Assembly (NCBI GenBank): GCA_003665825.1
Contig: QPFY01000004.1
Coordinates: forward strand, 1,674,001-1,738,000
Length of the DNA stretch: 64,000 bases
DNA from: Microbotryum silenes-acaulis
Taxonomy: Eukaryota; Basidiomycota; Microbotryomycetes; Microbotryales; Microbotryaceae
Direction of reading: 5' to 3'
In this document: one piece after another, positions 45,789-57,565 of the stretch
Position numbering within the stretch: the stretch's first letter is position 1
Layout: the number at the start of each line of letters is the position of its first letter
Position numbers and translations under genes: made by a program
The notes under the pieces: generated by a model
The model's database searches: none
What the model was told of the DNA's origin: nothing
Seen by the model: the letters and a program-made list of their open reading frames with translations, nothing else

Positions 45789-47194
45789 CGTTTCGAGGGA
45801 GCAATCTTGCTGCAGAAGCGACGGCGTTCGTCGCGGCCAATGTCACACGTCACGCGTCTGTTGGTAGCTGACGACTTGGAGCGAACAGACGCGAGACCAG
45901 CGATTCTGTAAGCGATGAGAGACGCCAGTTCGGTTACACAGTGGAAGAACGCGTCGTACGGTAGTGTGCAGGATATCCAAGATGGTGCTCGTGCGCAAGA
46001 GAGTGGGTGCATGCTGCGCGACCCGCGCCGAATCAAGAATTGAGGGTCCGATGTAGGGGCGATGAGCTCGGACCTCCCGCTCTGGACTGTTCGGGCAAAC
46101 TTCGCCGAGCCCTTCACTCCGTGACGACTGACGCAAGCTTTAAGACACCACAATACGACCCCGAATCTAACTCGGAAACACTTCCGGACCAGACCTGTGG
46201 TCCACCTAATACTCCCGGCCCTGCAGTGAGTACCCGCAATAGGAGATGGGGGGTCGCAGCGTCTGAGATCGGAGGCCTAGAGCAGCAAGTTCTGGCGCGC
46301 CGACTCTGAAGCAGACCCCCTGTGTGAAGAAGGGAACGCCTTGACTAGAGAATCACACTGGAGATACTCAAGTGCGTAAAGCCCTCATCGGGCACGATTA
46401 AATGGTAGGAAGGCCCTTGGCAGGATCGTCCACTGGACACACTCAGCCCGGTATTTCTTTACCCCGCGGGGCCCGCGCCTCGGCTGGCGGGAAACGGTGA
46501 CCGAAGGCACTTCCTTGGGAGATTGAGCTTGAGATTAACTCCATACTGTCCCATAGATCCTCGATCTTACTAATTTTCTAGGCGTGCGATAGTTGGTGTG
46601 TTGGGAATGAGGGTTAGGAATGGCGCGTTCATTGGTAATCTGTTTAGAAGCGCTCGTCTGTTTAGTGAAGCCTGGCGATGCGCACCAACCGTTGTCTTCT
46701 CTCCACGGTTGGATTACACGCTCGTCAGGTACGCATGTTTAGCTTCACAGCCACTTTCGTTGCAATTAACTGACGGTTGGATTACACGCTCGTCAGTCTC
46801 TTATTGCGATCAACCCCTAAATGATATTTCGCGTGCCGGAAGAGTCGAAGTTCAGCCCATCGAATCGAGAACGACCATTTTCTCGGAGGGAGCCCTCAGC
46901 ATTACCGTGGACGCCCGTCGGCAGGAGGTGCCGGTCGTGGCGGGCGGGCGGTCGGTCCGGTCCGGCCGTGCCGTGGCGGCAACGGCGGCGCCACGCCGAG
47001 CAGTAGCGAGTTCGGCTCCATTCAACGCTCCTCTCCTTCACCCGTCAACTCGCTGCACCCATTCACCAGCTCTCGAAACAGTCTCCACGTCTTTGGTCCA
47101 TACCAGCACTCAAATCCTTGGAAGGAATCCTCCGCGCAAGCTCAACAGCTCCACCCCCACCTTCCTTAAGGCTACCGAAAAGCCCACGTCCACG
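45789..47194. promoter_or_regulatory. divergent intergenic region, DMT transporter / Gfo-Idh-MocA gene
   Basis: 1.4 kb without a supported gene. The frame of the oxidoreductase is open upstream to 46598, but that part is Arg/Thr/Ser-rich and unlike the family, so it is taken as 5' leader. A motif ACGGTTGGATTACACGCTCG occurs around 46705-46728 and again at 46771-46793. Confidence 0.5.
46705..46793 (+). repeat. short direct repeat in 5' region of oxidoreductase gene
   Basis: CGGTTGGATTACACGCTCGT occurs twice, about 66 bases apart (near 46707 and 46773), each followed by CAG. Confidence 0.8.
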
Positions 47195-48872
47195 ATGGTC
47201 GCTTCTCTCGTCACTCCTCTGCAGGTGGCCATGATTGGCAGTGGTGAATACACCACCGGTTTGACCGCGAACGATGCCAAGTCGGACAAGAAGATTGGAG
47301 GTGGGTATACAAGATCTTGAAATTCAGACATGAAGGCGTTCTCCCTTCGCTTCTTTTCGAGGCGCTCGGTTCTCTTGACCTGACCGCGTGGAACCCTCTC
47401 CTCCCGATTCTCGTCCCGTAGTCGTCGGATTGACCTTGTTCGATCTCAGGTGAGCCGGAAAAGCTATTTGAGACCCATAGCGCGGCTACTCACCATTTGC
47501 TTTACCGCATTGTTTGAAAATCACTAGGCGCCGAGGTATCGTCGACAAACTTTCCATCGTCGGTACTTCCGACAAGTGGGCTCAAGTTGATGAGCACTTT
47601 GCCAAAAACATTGCCGGGGCCTACAAGGTGAGCAGAGCGTTTCTTGGGGAAGAGCTAGTTCGTTCCGTGCTGATTCCGTGCTGTTCGCTCAATAGGACAT
47701 GGACTGCTCTTACGAACCTTTCCCTGCCCGCGGAGCGTCGCGAGACCCCGATGCATACAAAGCTGCCATCGATGCTTTGCCTAAAGGAGCCGCCATCACC
47801 ATCTTCACTCCCGACTCGACCCACCATGACATCGCGCTGTACGCGATCCAAAGGGGCATTCACGTGCTCGTCACCAAGCCGGCGTGCCAAAAACTCGCGG
47901 ACCACATCGACCTCATCAACGCGGCCAAGAAAGCCGGTGTCTTCGTCATGGTCGAGCACCACAAGCGTTTCGACCCTTCGTACGCCGATGGCAAGTTCAA
48001 GGCGACCCTGATCGGTGCACCCAACTATTTTAGCTCGTACATGTCGCAACCGAAAACTCAGCTCGAGACGTTCAAGGCTTGGGCCGGTCGCGATTCCGAT
48101 ATTTCCTACTACCTCAATTCGCACCACATCGATGTGCACTGCTGGTACATGGAAGGTGTTGAAGGAGATTGGGCACCTGTCAAGGTCACCGCCAGTGGAT
48201 CGGGTGGTGTTGCGACTTCAGCACCTTTCAACTGCGTCGCAGGGACCGAGGACACGATCACGCTCTTGGTCGAATGGGTCTCGCAAAAGGACAAGACACA
48301 ACGCTGCACGGGAGTTTACACGTCGAGTTGGACGGCCCCGATCGGCGCGGGTGTGCATAGCGAGCAGTACTTCCACTACATGGCCGCGAAGGGAGAGATT
48401 CGAGTCAACCAGGCTCGTCGAGGTTACAACGTCGTGACCGACGCCGAGGGCACAAAGGACTACAACCCCTGGTGAGTTGGCTGCCAGGCTTGGGGATTGG
48501 GATATTGGTGCTTTTACTGACTTTTCGGGCTTTCTTCCAGGTACATGAACTACGCCCCGGATGGTGAGGGCCTCTTCCAGGGCCAACACGGCTACGGCTA
48601 CATCTCGATCGAGAAATTCGTCACTGCTGTGAGTATACTTTGCTTTGCCTCACTTTTCTGGTCCACGACACTGAACCTCGTGCCCCGAGTTGATCCTATA
48701 GTGCCAACGCGTCAACGCCGGTACGATCGACCTCGAGCACCTCGACAGGACGTTGCCGACCATCAAAGCGACCGTCTTGACCGGTGCCATTCTCGAGGCG
48801 GGCCGAAGGTCGTTGGATGAGAAGCGATCGATTGAAGTGGTGCACAAGGATGGTGAATGGGCGTTGGTTTGA
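47195..48872 (+). CDS. Gfo/Idh/MocA-family NAD(P)-dependent oxidoreductase
   Basis: Exons 47195-47300, 47422-47449, 47528-47627, 47696-48471, 48541-48628 and 48702-48872 give 422 residues. The N-terminal Rossmann fold starts QVAMIGSGEYTTGL (G-x-G-x-x). AITIFTPDSTHHDIALYAIQRGIHVLVTKPACQ carries the typical 'hVhVxKPxx' strand with the lysine that lines the active site. The C-terminal alpha/beta domain includes a candidate catalytic NSHHIDVHCW. These enzymes oxidise or reduce sugars, sugar acids and inositols; the best-known fungal relatives act on galactose or galacturonate-type compounds, but this is not decided here. The second exon is only 28 bases. The ATG at 47195 directly precedes the Rossmann motif and is the natural start. 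Confidence 0.92.
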
Positions 48873-49573
48873 GCTTGATCTTGAACTGGTATGTGTTCTT
48901 GGTGTATGGGTCTGGGCAGTTATTATTAGCAACTAGTTATTTGCAATCGTGCTTTACGACATCGCAAGCTCTTCTGTCCGACTTTGAGCGACTTTGAGAA
49001 TGTGATGCGCGAACATGCTTGACGGGTCCTGGTTACAGCGCGGTCTTGAGACTCGCCTGGCATGCAAGGAATACGTGCTGCATAACACCGAAAGCGACGC
49101 CTTGCCGAGTCCGAAGTCGCCTAGCTTCACCAGTCAAACGAAGCCCCTGTCTACTACCGCATAGAAGGGTCATCGATTCTGCGCAAAGGCGGAAAACTAG
49201 CGGAAGGGGTTATCAAGGATGGGATATGACGGTCTTATTCCTTCCATAAATCGTGTCGAGTCGAATTATCCGAGCGGGCGCCTTGTCCGTTCAAAACGGC
49301 GAACTTGGTTGGGCAAAGCGCACACGACTTTGGTGGCCGTCGACCTCGCGCCGCTTCGTTCGTTCGACCTCGACACACATTATCACGCCCGTCGCTGCCC
49401 AGTCTAGGTCCTTGACCAAGTCTCTGTGTATCCCTCGTGTCTATACCTCGCTTCGACCGACGCAGGACGTCACACGCCTCAGCGAGCACCACTCACACTA
49501 GCCCGCTCCCCCGCTCCCACTGGTCCCTGTCGCACACTCCCCACGAGTCGACTCTCTCCCGCCCCGACCGACC
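48873..49573. other. spacer and promoter of the putative eIF4E-binding protein gene
   Basis: 700 bases with no supported gene. C/T-rich CACTC-type sequence precedes the next ATG. Confidence 0.4.
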
Positions 49574-52458
49574 ATGGACGCCTCACGTTAGTCCCAAGCA
49601 CCACTTGAGTCATTGGCACAGCTACTGACCTTGCGCAACTCTCTCCGTCAGCGACCCTGGTCGAGTCTGGCTCACCGGTGGTGCAGTACCCGCGCTCGAC
49701 TTTGCTCGCGCTGTACGCCTCCCCACTCGTGCCCGACACTCTGCACGGGATGCAACCCTTGTCGGAATGGTATGGGTCAGTCAACTCGTCTGTCAACATC
49801 ACGCGGAGCGATGTTCTAGAAAAGAGAGGGGGCGTCACCCGGGAGGGAAGGGCGAGGCCTTTTGCCCCACTTGTCTCCGCGTGACATCTCTCAGATGACC
49901 GCTTCGACCTCGACGCTATCACGCATTGTAGACCATTCGACCAGTCCATTGACTTGACTCATTTCCACCGTCTGCCAGGGAATATCAAGACCCGCCTTCG
50001 TCACCCCCGACAAGAACACGCGAAGCGCCAGCCAGCGGAGCAGCGTCCCGTGCACATAACAACAGCTCGTCCTCATCGAACCACACCTCCAACTCGGGTT
50101 CCAATCTCTCGGGTGGTCGTCCTAACCCCTTTGCCAACTTTGGGAGATTCGGCGTCGATGGAGGCTTGGACGCGGGAGACGTCGCGGGCTTCACTGCGAC
50201 CAAGTCCGCTTCGAGTATCAACGATAAGCGTAGCAGGGATGGCGTACCGCATCTGCAGAGGGAAGGAATGCCCATCGGAGGCAGAACAGGTGCAAGGAGA
50301 GCTGACGCCTCGATCGAGGGGACCAGTCCGACCAAATCGTCGGCATTTGGTAACGATCGGCTCAGAACTTCGACGAGGGCGGGCGGCGCCGACGAGCGCA
50401 ATGGGGCTCTAGGGTCGAGTACATTAGGGAGGAGAGAGGATCAGAAGAAGGATCGGAGAGCACCGAATGAGGGAGGGTGGAGGAGCGTCGGTGGATTGAC
50501 CGGTAAGAGTCGAGCTGAACTGGCCCCCCTCAAACTCCCCGGTGCCCAGAACTTCGGGCTGACCTGATCACCACGCGCGGGTCTTGGCAGATCGAGACCG
50601 AAGAACAGGACGTGGGAATGAACAACCTCGTGATCTTCGCGATCTTCGCAACGACAAGCGCGATCGCAACGACGGTCTCAGCTCCTCGGCGAGGGGCCAA
50701 CGTCAACCGGCGTGGATGGACAGCGACGGACCTCAGACGTCGTCCGGCTCGACACCCTCTTGGATGGACGCCCCTATCTCGAGCGAGAACTTTGAACTCG
50801 GTGGTCGTGCACTACCGCCTCATGATCGGGAGCGAGGCGCCCCTTCTTCGTCAGGAGTTGCGGGTGCTCCCGAAGGTGGGGTCGATTCTATCGCGGCGTT
50901 CAAGAAGCAGATGAAGGAGTTGGAAAGGATCAGGTCGGGGGGTGGAGATGTCGAGGAATCGAAGCAGCCGTCCGAATCGGTGTTTGCCAGCCTCGTCAAG
51001 GGCCCGGCTCAACAACAGTCCGAGTCACAGTCAGGCGTGCTCGACTCTCTGCGTTCAGGAGGTGATGTGTCGACGGGTGCAGATAAGGCGAGTGCTCCAC
51101 GCGAGGGAGGTAGGTCGAGTCGGTTCGCCAAGTACTTTGACGGCAAACCGCCCGCTCCCGCCACGTCGCCGAATGTGCAGCCACAACAGGCACCCTCAGT
51201 GTTCGAGGCACTGCTAGGAGGTGGTGTTGGTGGAGCTTCGAAGGGCGGCAACACGGCCGAGTCATCATCAAAGGATGCTGAGAGCATGGCCCGACTGATG
51301 GGGATGCTGCAAGTCTCGAGCGCTCGCGCGACTTCTCCCGTCAACTCCAAGTCGGCTGCCCCTATCGCTTCTCCACCAGTACTCCCGAGCCCAGCAAATG
51401 CTCCTATGCCACCCCACCCGCAATTGAACGGCGATCGATCACGGCAGACCTCGGGTTCGGGCAGTCGTTTCGCCTTTTCCCAACCACCTTCGAACGCTAC
51501 GCAGTCAGCGCTGGCCTCCTCTCAACCCCACGAGCACCAACACCAGGCACAACTTTCGTCTCGCTCGGTTTCGGCATCTCGATCGGGACCGGCTGAGCAA
51601 TCACCCCGCTCTCCGCCGCGACAAAGCAACCACCAAGCTACGCATGCATTCGCTCTGACCCCTCTCGGCTCGCCCTCAACCGAAGGAAGACCTTCGCAAC
51701 CCCAACATTCGTCGCAGCAACACCACCATCATCAGTCGGCACACTCTCGAGCCGGCTCGGCGCAACCTGTCTCCCCGCCCGTGTCGGCCAACTTTGAGCT
51801 GCCTCCGAGTGGGCCCCAGTCGCCCGGCGGAATGCCACCACCACCTCCTCAATTCTTTCAGATGCTGAGCGGGATGCAGTCGCCGCCTCCGCAACAGCAA
51901 CACATGAATGGCGGCGTGGCTTCGCGACCGTTACCCCCGATCAACCATGGGTTGTTGCCGCAACAAGTTCCTGCTCAGCAGCACCAACAGCAACAGCACC
52001 CGATTCCTGGAGGGCCCCATCAGATGCCGCACTTTCAGTCACCGCCGCCACCGCCGCCGCATATAGGTTTCGGCAACTCGCCCATGTCACCCGAGATCGC
52101 CGCGGCTCACATGCGTGCCATGTCGAACCCCTCGCGCTCGCAACCTGCACCCTTCAACATGCCCCCACCTCCCTTCATGTACGGCGGCCCTCCACCTCCG
52201 ATGGGCTCGATGGCGCCCAACATGCCCCCTTTCCCAGCCCATTTCCGTCCTCCACCCCCTCCCGGACCGTTCAGTGGAGCCGGCGTACCCGATCTCATGG
52301 CTTTGCTCAACTCTGGAGGGGGTCCAAGGATCGGCGCCGCGTCGGCTCCTTTACCTCCTCGTGCTCCTCCAATGCCGCAGGGACAACCCCAACAGCAGCA
52401 GCAGCAACATAGCATGCGTCAATTCATGTCCCCGTCTCCGATGAACCATGGTCAATAG
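49574..52458 (+). CDS. putative eIF4E-binding, low-complexity translation regulator (4E-T/Cup/Eap1-like)
   Basis: Exons 49574-49586 (13 bases), 49652-49775, 49979-50502 and 50591-52458 give 842 residues. Near the N-terminus QYPRSTLLALYASPLVP contains the canonical eIF4E-binding motif Y-x4-L-hydrophobic (YPRSTLL, about residues 18-24), followed by MQPLSEWYG, a spacing seen in 4E-T-type proteins. The rest is disordered: Arg/Asp/Gly-rich, with a WMD pair (PAWMDSDG, PSWMDAP), a helical AAFKKQMKELERIR, and a Pro/Gln/His/Met-rich C-terminal 400 residues (PPPPPQFFQMLSGMQ, QQQQQQHSM). Such proteins hold eIF4E in repressed mRNPs or P-bodies. The motif rests on exon 2, whose frame is fixed by both junctions. 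The function is an inference from motif and composition, not from overall homology. Confidence 0.75.
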
Positions 52459-52971
52459 CCTCGTTCTCTTCGTCGTCGTCATCATTTTGTGCCCAGCATA
52501 CTTCTGCACGCCGTCTATCAAACCTCACTTTTCTGCGTCGGGAATTGCTTTCCATTCAACTCCTTCCTATTTGCCTCCGTCTCATCGCCACCCTTTTCGT
52601 AACCCTTCCTCGTCCCGTCTCGTTCGTTTCGCTCGCCTCGTTGCTCTGTCTCTTCTCCCTCTGTGCGGTTCTTTTTTGTCCTGGCCCCTTCTCTTTTCTC
52701 ATCCTTTGCATAGTTTGTCGACAGATGTCCTCCCTTTCTGTTTACTTTTCTGTTTTTTTCTCTCCCTCCCTTAGGCTCTCGTTCGTTTGCAGCATCTCTT
52801 TGTATGTTTTCTTTTGCAACTCAGAAACATTCAATCTGAACCAACGACGAACGGAAGCAAGGAGGAAAAAAGAGTTTGCGATTGCTGAGGGGGTGTAAGT
52901 ACAGATGAGCAAAAGAGAGCGGAAGATGAGACCGATTGAACCCAACGACTTACACAAAGACCAAGTCAACT
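52459..52971. other. convergent 3' spacer, pyrimidine-rich
   Basis: 513 bases between the stops of two convergent genes; T/C-rich on the plus strand, consistent with 3' untranslated sequence. Confidence 0.5.
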
Positions 52972-55438
52972 TTACATCCCTAATCCTAGCGACAGGGCGG
53001 TATTGCACGTTTTGCGCATCAATTCCCATTCGTTCTCTCGGGGGGTGACGAAGTCTGTCGTTAAACAAGCGCACCAACGCTTCAGTTTCTTCCCTAGTTC
53101 CCAAAGAAAAAGGTTTCCCCTCGACGACCCGACCTACCTTGATGAACCTCATAAACCCAAACTTTCCCTTCCGCCCCACCCAAAGCGACCTTCTTCCCTT
53201 CCTTATCCCAACAAAGTCGATTCAAGCCCTTATCCCCCACCACAGTTGAAACCAACGGTACCTCGGCGTCGATATTCAAGTTCCAAAGATCGAATTTACC
53301 TGATCCGTCTACAGTTGCGAATATGGAAGGATGGTGGGGGTGCCATTTGACGTCAAAGAGGTAATCGGTCGAATCTTCGAAAGAGAAGAGCGGTCTGATC
53401 AAGGTACTTCCTGTAGGTTGTTTGGCGATAAGGTTCGAATTGGTATTGGATGAGGTAGTGGAAGTGGAAGAAGGGTTCGTTTTGTGCGAGGTCGAAGTCG
53501 AACTCGTCGTTGCGTTCGGGTTCGTCAATCGCCACAATTTGACCGTCCAATCGACACCACTCGAAAGGAACAAATCACTCAAATCGACCGAACCCGTAGG
53601 TGGATGAAATTCCAAACTCGTCACCGGGCCCGAATGACCTTTATACACCTCCGTCATGACCAAACCGGCTTTGGAACCCGCTCGATCGTAACGTTGCGCT
53701 GTGTAAATGTTACCTTCTTCCGTTCCGACGCAGAAGGAGGCGGCGTCGGCGGAGGGAAAGGCGAGAGCGGTGATGGAAACTTCTTCCGTTTTGGTATGGC
53801 TCGGATGCGTCAAGGTCAGGGTCTCGTGAGGACGAGCGAGGAGGTCCAGTGTCCAGGCGCAGACCGTGCCATCCGTGGAGGCGGAAATGAGGTTATGCGC
53901 ATGTTGCGTCCCGACGATCGAGAGCGAGTAAACGGGGTGGGTGTGACCTGCCGCCGAGAGGGGGGTTTTAAAGACCGCGTATGGGTGTTTGGACCGCGTA
54001 TCCCAGAGGAGGATCTGACCCGAGTACGTGCCACCGATAATGAGGTTCGGTTGGAAGGGGGAGAAGCAGACGGAGAGCACATCAGACTGCGCGTGGAAGA
54101 CGTATTCGGGTCGTTCGCGAAGGTGTAGGTTCCAAACGCAGACGATGCCATCGGGTTCGTTAACGGTCAAGGAGGTCTTGTTATAGCTCGCGACGAATAA
54201 TTCGGGAAACTAGGGGCAGTGAAATAGAGAGGTGAGCGCCGTGCGCTTTGAGTCGCCACTACATGCCCTAACTGACCTTGGGACTCCAATCGACCGCAGT
54301 GATGCTCCTCCCTCTCACGACCTTATCATCCGTCCATCCACCCAACAACCTCACCTTGGCGCCATCACCTTCCTCCCCTTCCTGACTGGCATTGACCGAA
54401 TAGTCCTTCAAATAGTCATACGAATCCGACAAAGCCCTCTGAACAATCTTGGTACTCTCATCCAAAAACTCGAGGAATCCGCCGGAACCCAAGACGTTCG
54501 CCAATTCAGGTGGTGCAAGTCCTTTGCTTCTCAAAGCTCGAAGTTCTTGTTCGGCGAGTCGTTTCTCCTGCGCGATTTGGGCTTCGAGGGAGAGACGCTC
54601 TTCTTCGAGTTCACGGAGGATGCGCGCGCGTAGTTCGTCGGCGTTCTCACGTCCTGCGGCGGAGGTGTCGACGGGGTCGTGGGAAGAGGAAGGATCGGGG
54701 GAACGAGTAGGATCGGTCGAGGTGGAGGTGGTGGTCCAGGCTGCACGGGTGAGCGGTGTCGATTGGGAGGTCTGGATGGACTTGTCGTAGAGTACTTTGG
54801 GTGGGACGACAGCGACTGGGGGTGTTGATGTTGTCGGAGCTGCGACCGGTTGTGATGCTGCAACGGGCGCTGCTGCCTCGTTTGCTTCCATCGTCGGTGT
54901 CGGACTGGGAGGGGGTTGAAGATTCGGGTCAGATCCAGACGATGCATCGTTCAGCTCGTAGGGTATTGCGGACTGACTCTGAAGGTGCACTCGCTATCGA
55001 TGGCCCTCCAGGACTACTCGGAGCGGGTGTAGAACTCGAGTCCTCGCCGCCACCTACGCTCGAACCCCCTGTCCCCCTTTTGGGACTCGCATCCGCGCTC
55101 TTCGTCCCGAACCCACTCGAAAGCGAGGGTCCGACCACTCCAGCATGCTTGAGAATCGCATCAATCTCCTCACTCCGATGCACCCTCTCATGCAAAGCGA
55201 CGGACGAAGGACGAGTCGAGGCGGGGGAGGCGGACGCGGACGCACGCGATGAGGAGGTGGAGGAGAGCTGGATGCGTTCTTCGCGCGCTCGTTTCAGTTC
55301 CGCAAGCTTGGCCTTTTTGTCGAGAATCTCTTGTTTTCTTCGTTCGGCCACTGGGATGAGAGTGGGGGACGAATTGTCAGTGTGGGTCGGGCGGGATGAG
55401 TGAGCTTGGCGGCCAGCGCGTCGAGTCGCGAGCTTCAT
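52972..55438 (-). CDS. PAC11: cytoplasmic dynein intermediate chain
   Basis: Exons 55438-54978, 54904-54277, 54209-53138 and 53054-52972 give 747 residues. The N-terminal helix has VAERRKQEILDKKAKLAELKRAREER, the dynactin/NudE-binding coiled coil. KVLYDKSIQTSQ at about residues 190-202 contains KSIQT, an LC8-docking-like motif. A second coiled coil (RARILRELEEERLSLEAQIAQEKRL) is followed by a WD40 propeller: VWNLHLRERPEYVF, GQILLWDTRSKHPY, GTVCAWTLDLLARP, DWTVKLWRL, GKFDLWNLN and GKVWVYEV. The last exon ends TPRENEWELMRK, matching the conserved C-terminal 'NDEW' segment; a different acceptor would lose it. The chain links dynein heavy chain to light chains and dynactin. The fungal partner LC8 is encoded at 24.9-25.8 kb. 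Confidence 0.93.
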
Positions 55439-55979
55439 GACAGTCAACGCGCGAGGGTAGGGTGCGTTCGACCTGTGCCACGTGCTCAAGATGAACGTAC
55501 TGGTGATTGGGTGAAGGGGGTGAACAAGGTATGTTGGTCCACGTCGAAAGTGGACTGGTCGGCTACGGAGATTGAGAGAAAGCACACACTTGGCGCGCGT
55601 GTCTCGCGTCTCGATCGCCCCCAACTTTAGGCTCCTCGGACTACTCTGCAGGAATTCGGCGGGCAACCGCGCTCAACGTGCTACGTCAATGGTCTACTGG
55701 TACGTGTCATCCGAGTTCAGATGAACCTGAGAAAGATAAAGTCAATTTTTAAGTGGTGCGGAAGCGCCTTGCCTCAAAAGTAAGTTGGATGCAAGAGGCG
55801 ACTCGAGTCGATAGCTGAGTGCCGGCGGCTGATCAGAGTGTCACGTGCATGTCGCCCCGCGTGCCAGGCTAACTTCGCACCGAGCCCTTACCGAGCCAAA
55901 CGCGCCGCTCCACTCGGGGTTGACCCCTGGCCACTGCTCACTCAAGCTCCCCCACTCAACCGCCCTACCGTCTAGAACC
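55439..55979. promoter_or_regulatory. divergent promoter region, dynein intermediate chain / SEN2
   Basis: 541 bases between opposite start codons; no other gene seen. Confidence 0.5.
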
Positions 55980-57438
55980 ATGCCCCCAGGTGCCACCCCT
56001 CCAGGCGGAACCCGCCCCGAATCCCTCGAATCCTCGCACAAACGAAGCCGAGGTCCCAACCTGTACCAATACCCCTTACCCCTCCTGCCCGCCTCACCCT
56101 CCTTCATCTCCTCCCTGCTCTCCCTGCTCCCCTCCCTCTCCTTGACTCCTCCTTTGATCCCAGCCATCTATGACACCTTGACCAAAACGATCTGGGTACA
56201 AGATCCGGAGGAAATGAACACCCTGTGGAGACAGGGTTTTTTTGGCAAGGGTTCGTTGTCAAGGAGTGATCCGAGTTGGAGGAGGAGGGTTCAGAATAGG
56301 ATCGCAGAAGCCGAAGGCACCCAGAAGAGTCAGTTTCAAAATAAGGAAGAGTTTCTCTCAACTCCATAGCTGAGCATCTGCACCCCCTCACCCAGACCTC
56401 ACCTCGGAGGAATTGACCGCATTGAGGAGGATCGAACGCAAAGGTCACAAGCAACTAAAGAAACTCGAACGCGAGGCCGAGAAATTACAACAGGCCAACG
56501 CCGCACTCGGAAGATCTGAAGGCCATCCCGTGACAGAGGAGACACCGTCCTCCCCATCGGCATCGACAAGTACAGCCAAAGTCGAATTCGAAGTCCAAGT
56601 TGAACCCGAACCCGACGCAGAGCCCGTCCAAACCACCGTCATCGAAGTGCCCCCCCTTTGGCACCTCGACGCCGAACACACCCAACTCCAACCCGAAGAA
56701 GCCTTCTTCCTCCTATTCTCCCTAGGAACACTATCCTTACGTACCCTAGACCCGCTGCAAACAGTAACCTCAACCCATCCCTCCTCTTCCTCCACCTACC
56801 TCCATCGTCCTCTCTCGATCCTCCAAGCTTGGCGAACGTTCCTCCTCGATTACAGCACCCTCATCCCAAGTACACTCACACCAGTCGTGGACCCGAGGCT
56901 TACGCGTCTGGATTCACCGTTCTTGTTGGCGTATGCGACCTATCACCATTATCGGTCGATGGGATGGGTCGTCAGATCCGGAGCCAAGTTTTGTACCGAT
57001 TGGGTTTTGTACGGTCCGCAGGGACCTGTTGGTGGGCATGCAGAGTACGTTCTTGAACGTAACGAGGGACAACTATTTATCTATACTAGCATCTTGACGC
57101 CTAACCGATCCTGTGGGTCCTCCTTCCCTAGATTCGCCGTCCTCATCTATCCCAACTACGTGAACCCCCAAGACGCCCTCGCCAACCCCTTCCGATCGAC
57201 CCTCTCCCACTCCCAAATCGCAGAAGGTGAACACCGTTCCTCCTGGCGCTGGTTACATACAGCCAATCGAGTCTGTTCAGGCGTCAAAAAGACCCTGGTC
57301 CTCTTACAAGTCTTGATCCCTTCTATGGAAGGTATGGAAGATGGATGGGTAGGAGAAGATCCTGCGAGGGCTTTGAGTATGTTGCAGATGAGGGAAGTGG
57401 TCGTCAAGAGGTTCTCCCCTGGGAGGATGAGGGATTGA
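55980..57438 (+). CDS. SEN2: tRNA-splicing endonuclease catalytic subunit Sen2
   Basis: Exons 55980-56328, 56396-57044 and 57132-57438 give 434 residues. The N-terminal domain reads YQYPLPLLPASPSFISSLLSLL and IWVQDPEEMNTLWRQGFFGKGSLSRSDPSW, typical of Sen2, and LTSEELTALRRIERKGHK follows. The C-terminal nuclease domain has YRSMGWVVRSGAKFCTDWVLYGPQGP, GGHAEFAVLIY and NRVCSGVKKTLVLLQ: catalytic Tyr in DWVLY, His in GHAEF and Lys in VKKT. Sen2 cuts the 5' splice site of intron-containing pre-tRNAs within the Sen2-Sen15-Sen34-Sen54 complex. A Glu/Pro/Ser-rich linker lies between the domains. The frame across the first intron is fixed by a GTCAGT donor at 56329. The stop is 128 bases from the convergent Kei1 gene. 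Confidence 0.92.
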
Positions 57439-57565
57439 TCATTGCGTGGGTAGAGAATAATATTGTTTCATTACAAGATGTCGATGGTTAAAATAAGCGA
57501 GAGAGAAAAGGCGAATGCCACTCGGGACGGGGACATCTTCCCCCCCTTTGCTCCTTCCTGATCGA

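Noticed and set aside
46598..47194. In-frame upstream extension of the Gfo/Idh/MocA protein
   Set aside because: Contains the duplicated 20-base motif and Arg/Thr/Ser-rich residues unlike family N-termini; the Rossmann motif begins right after the ATG at 47195.
53055..53137. Early stop or alternative C-terminus for dynein intermediate chain
   Set aside because: Acceptors at 53094 or 53089 give non-conserved tails; the acceptor before 53054 yields the conserved TPRENEW segment and closes the frame.
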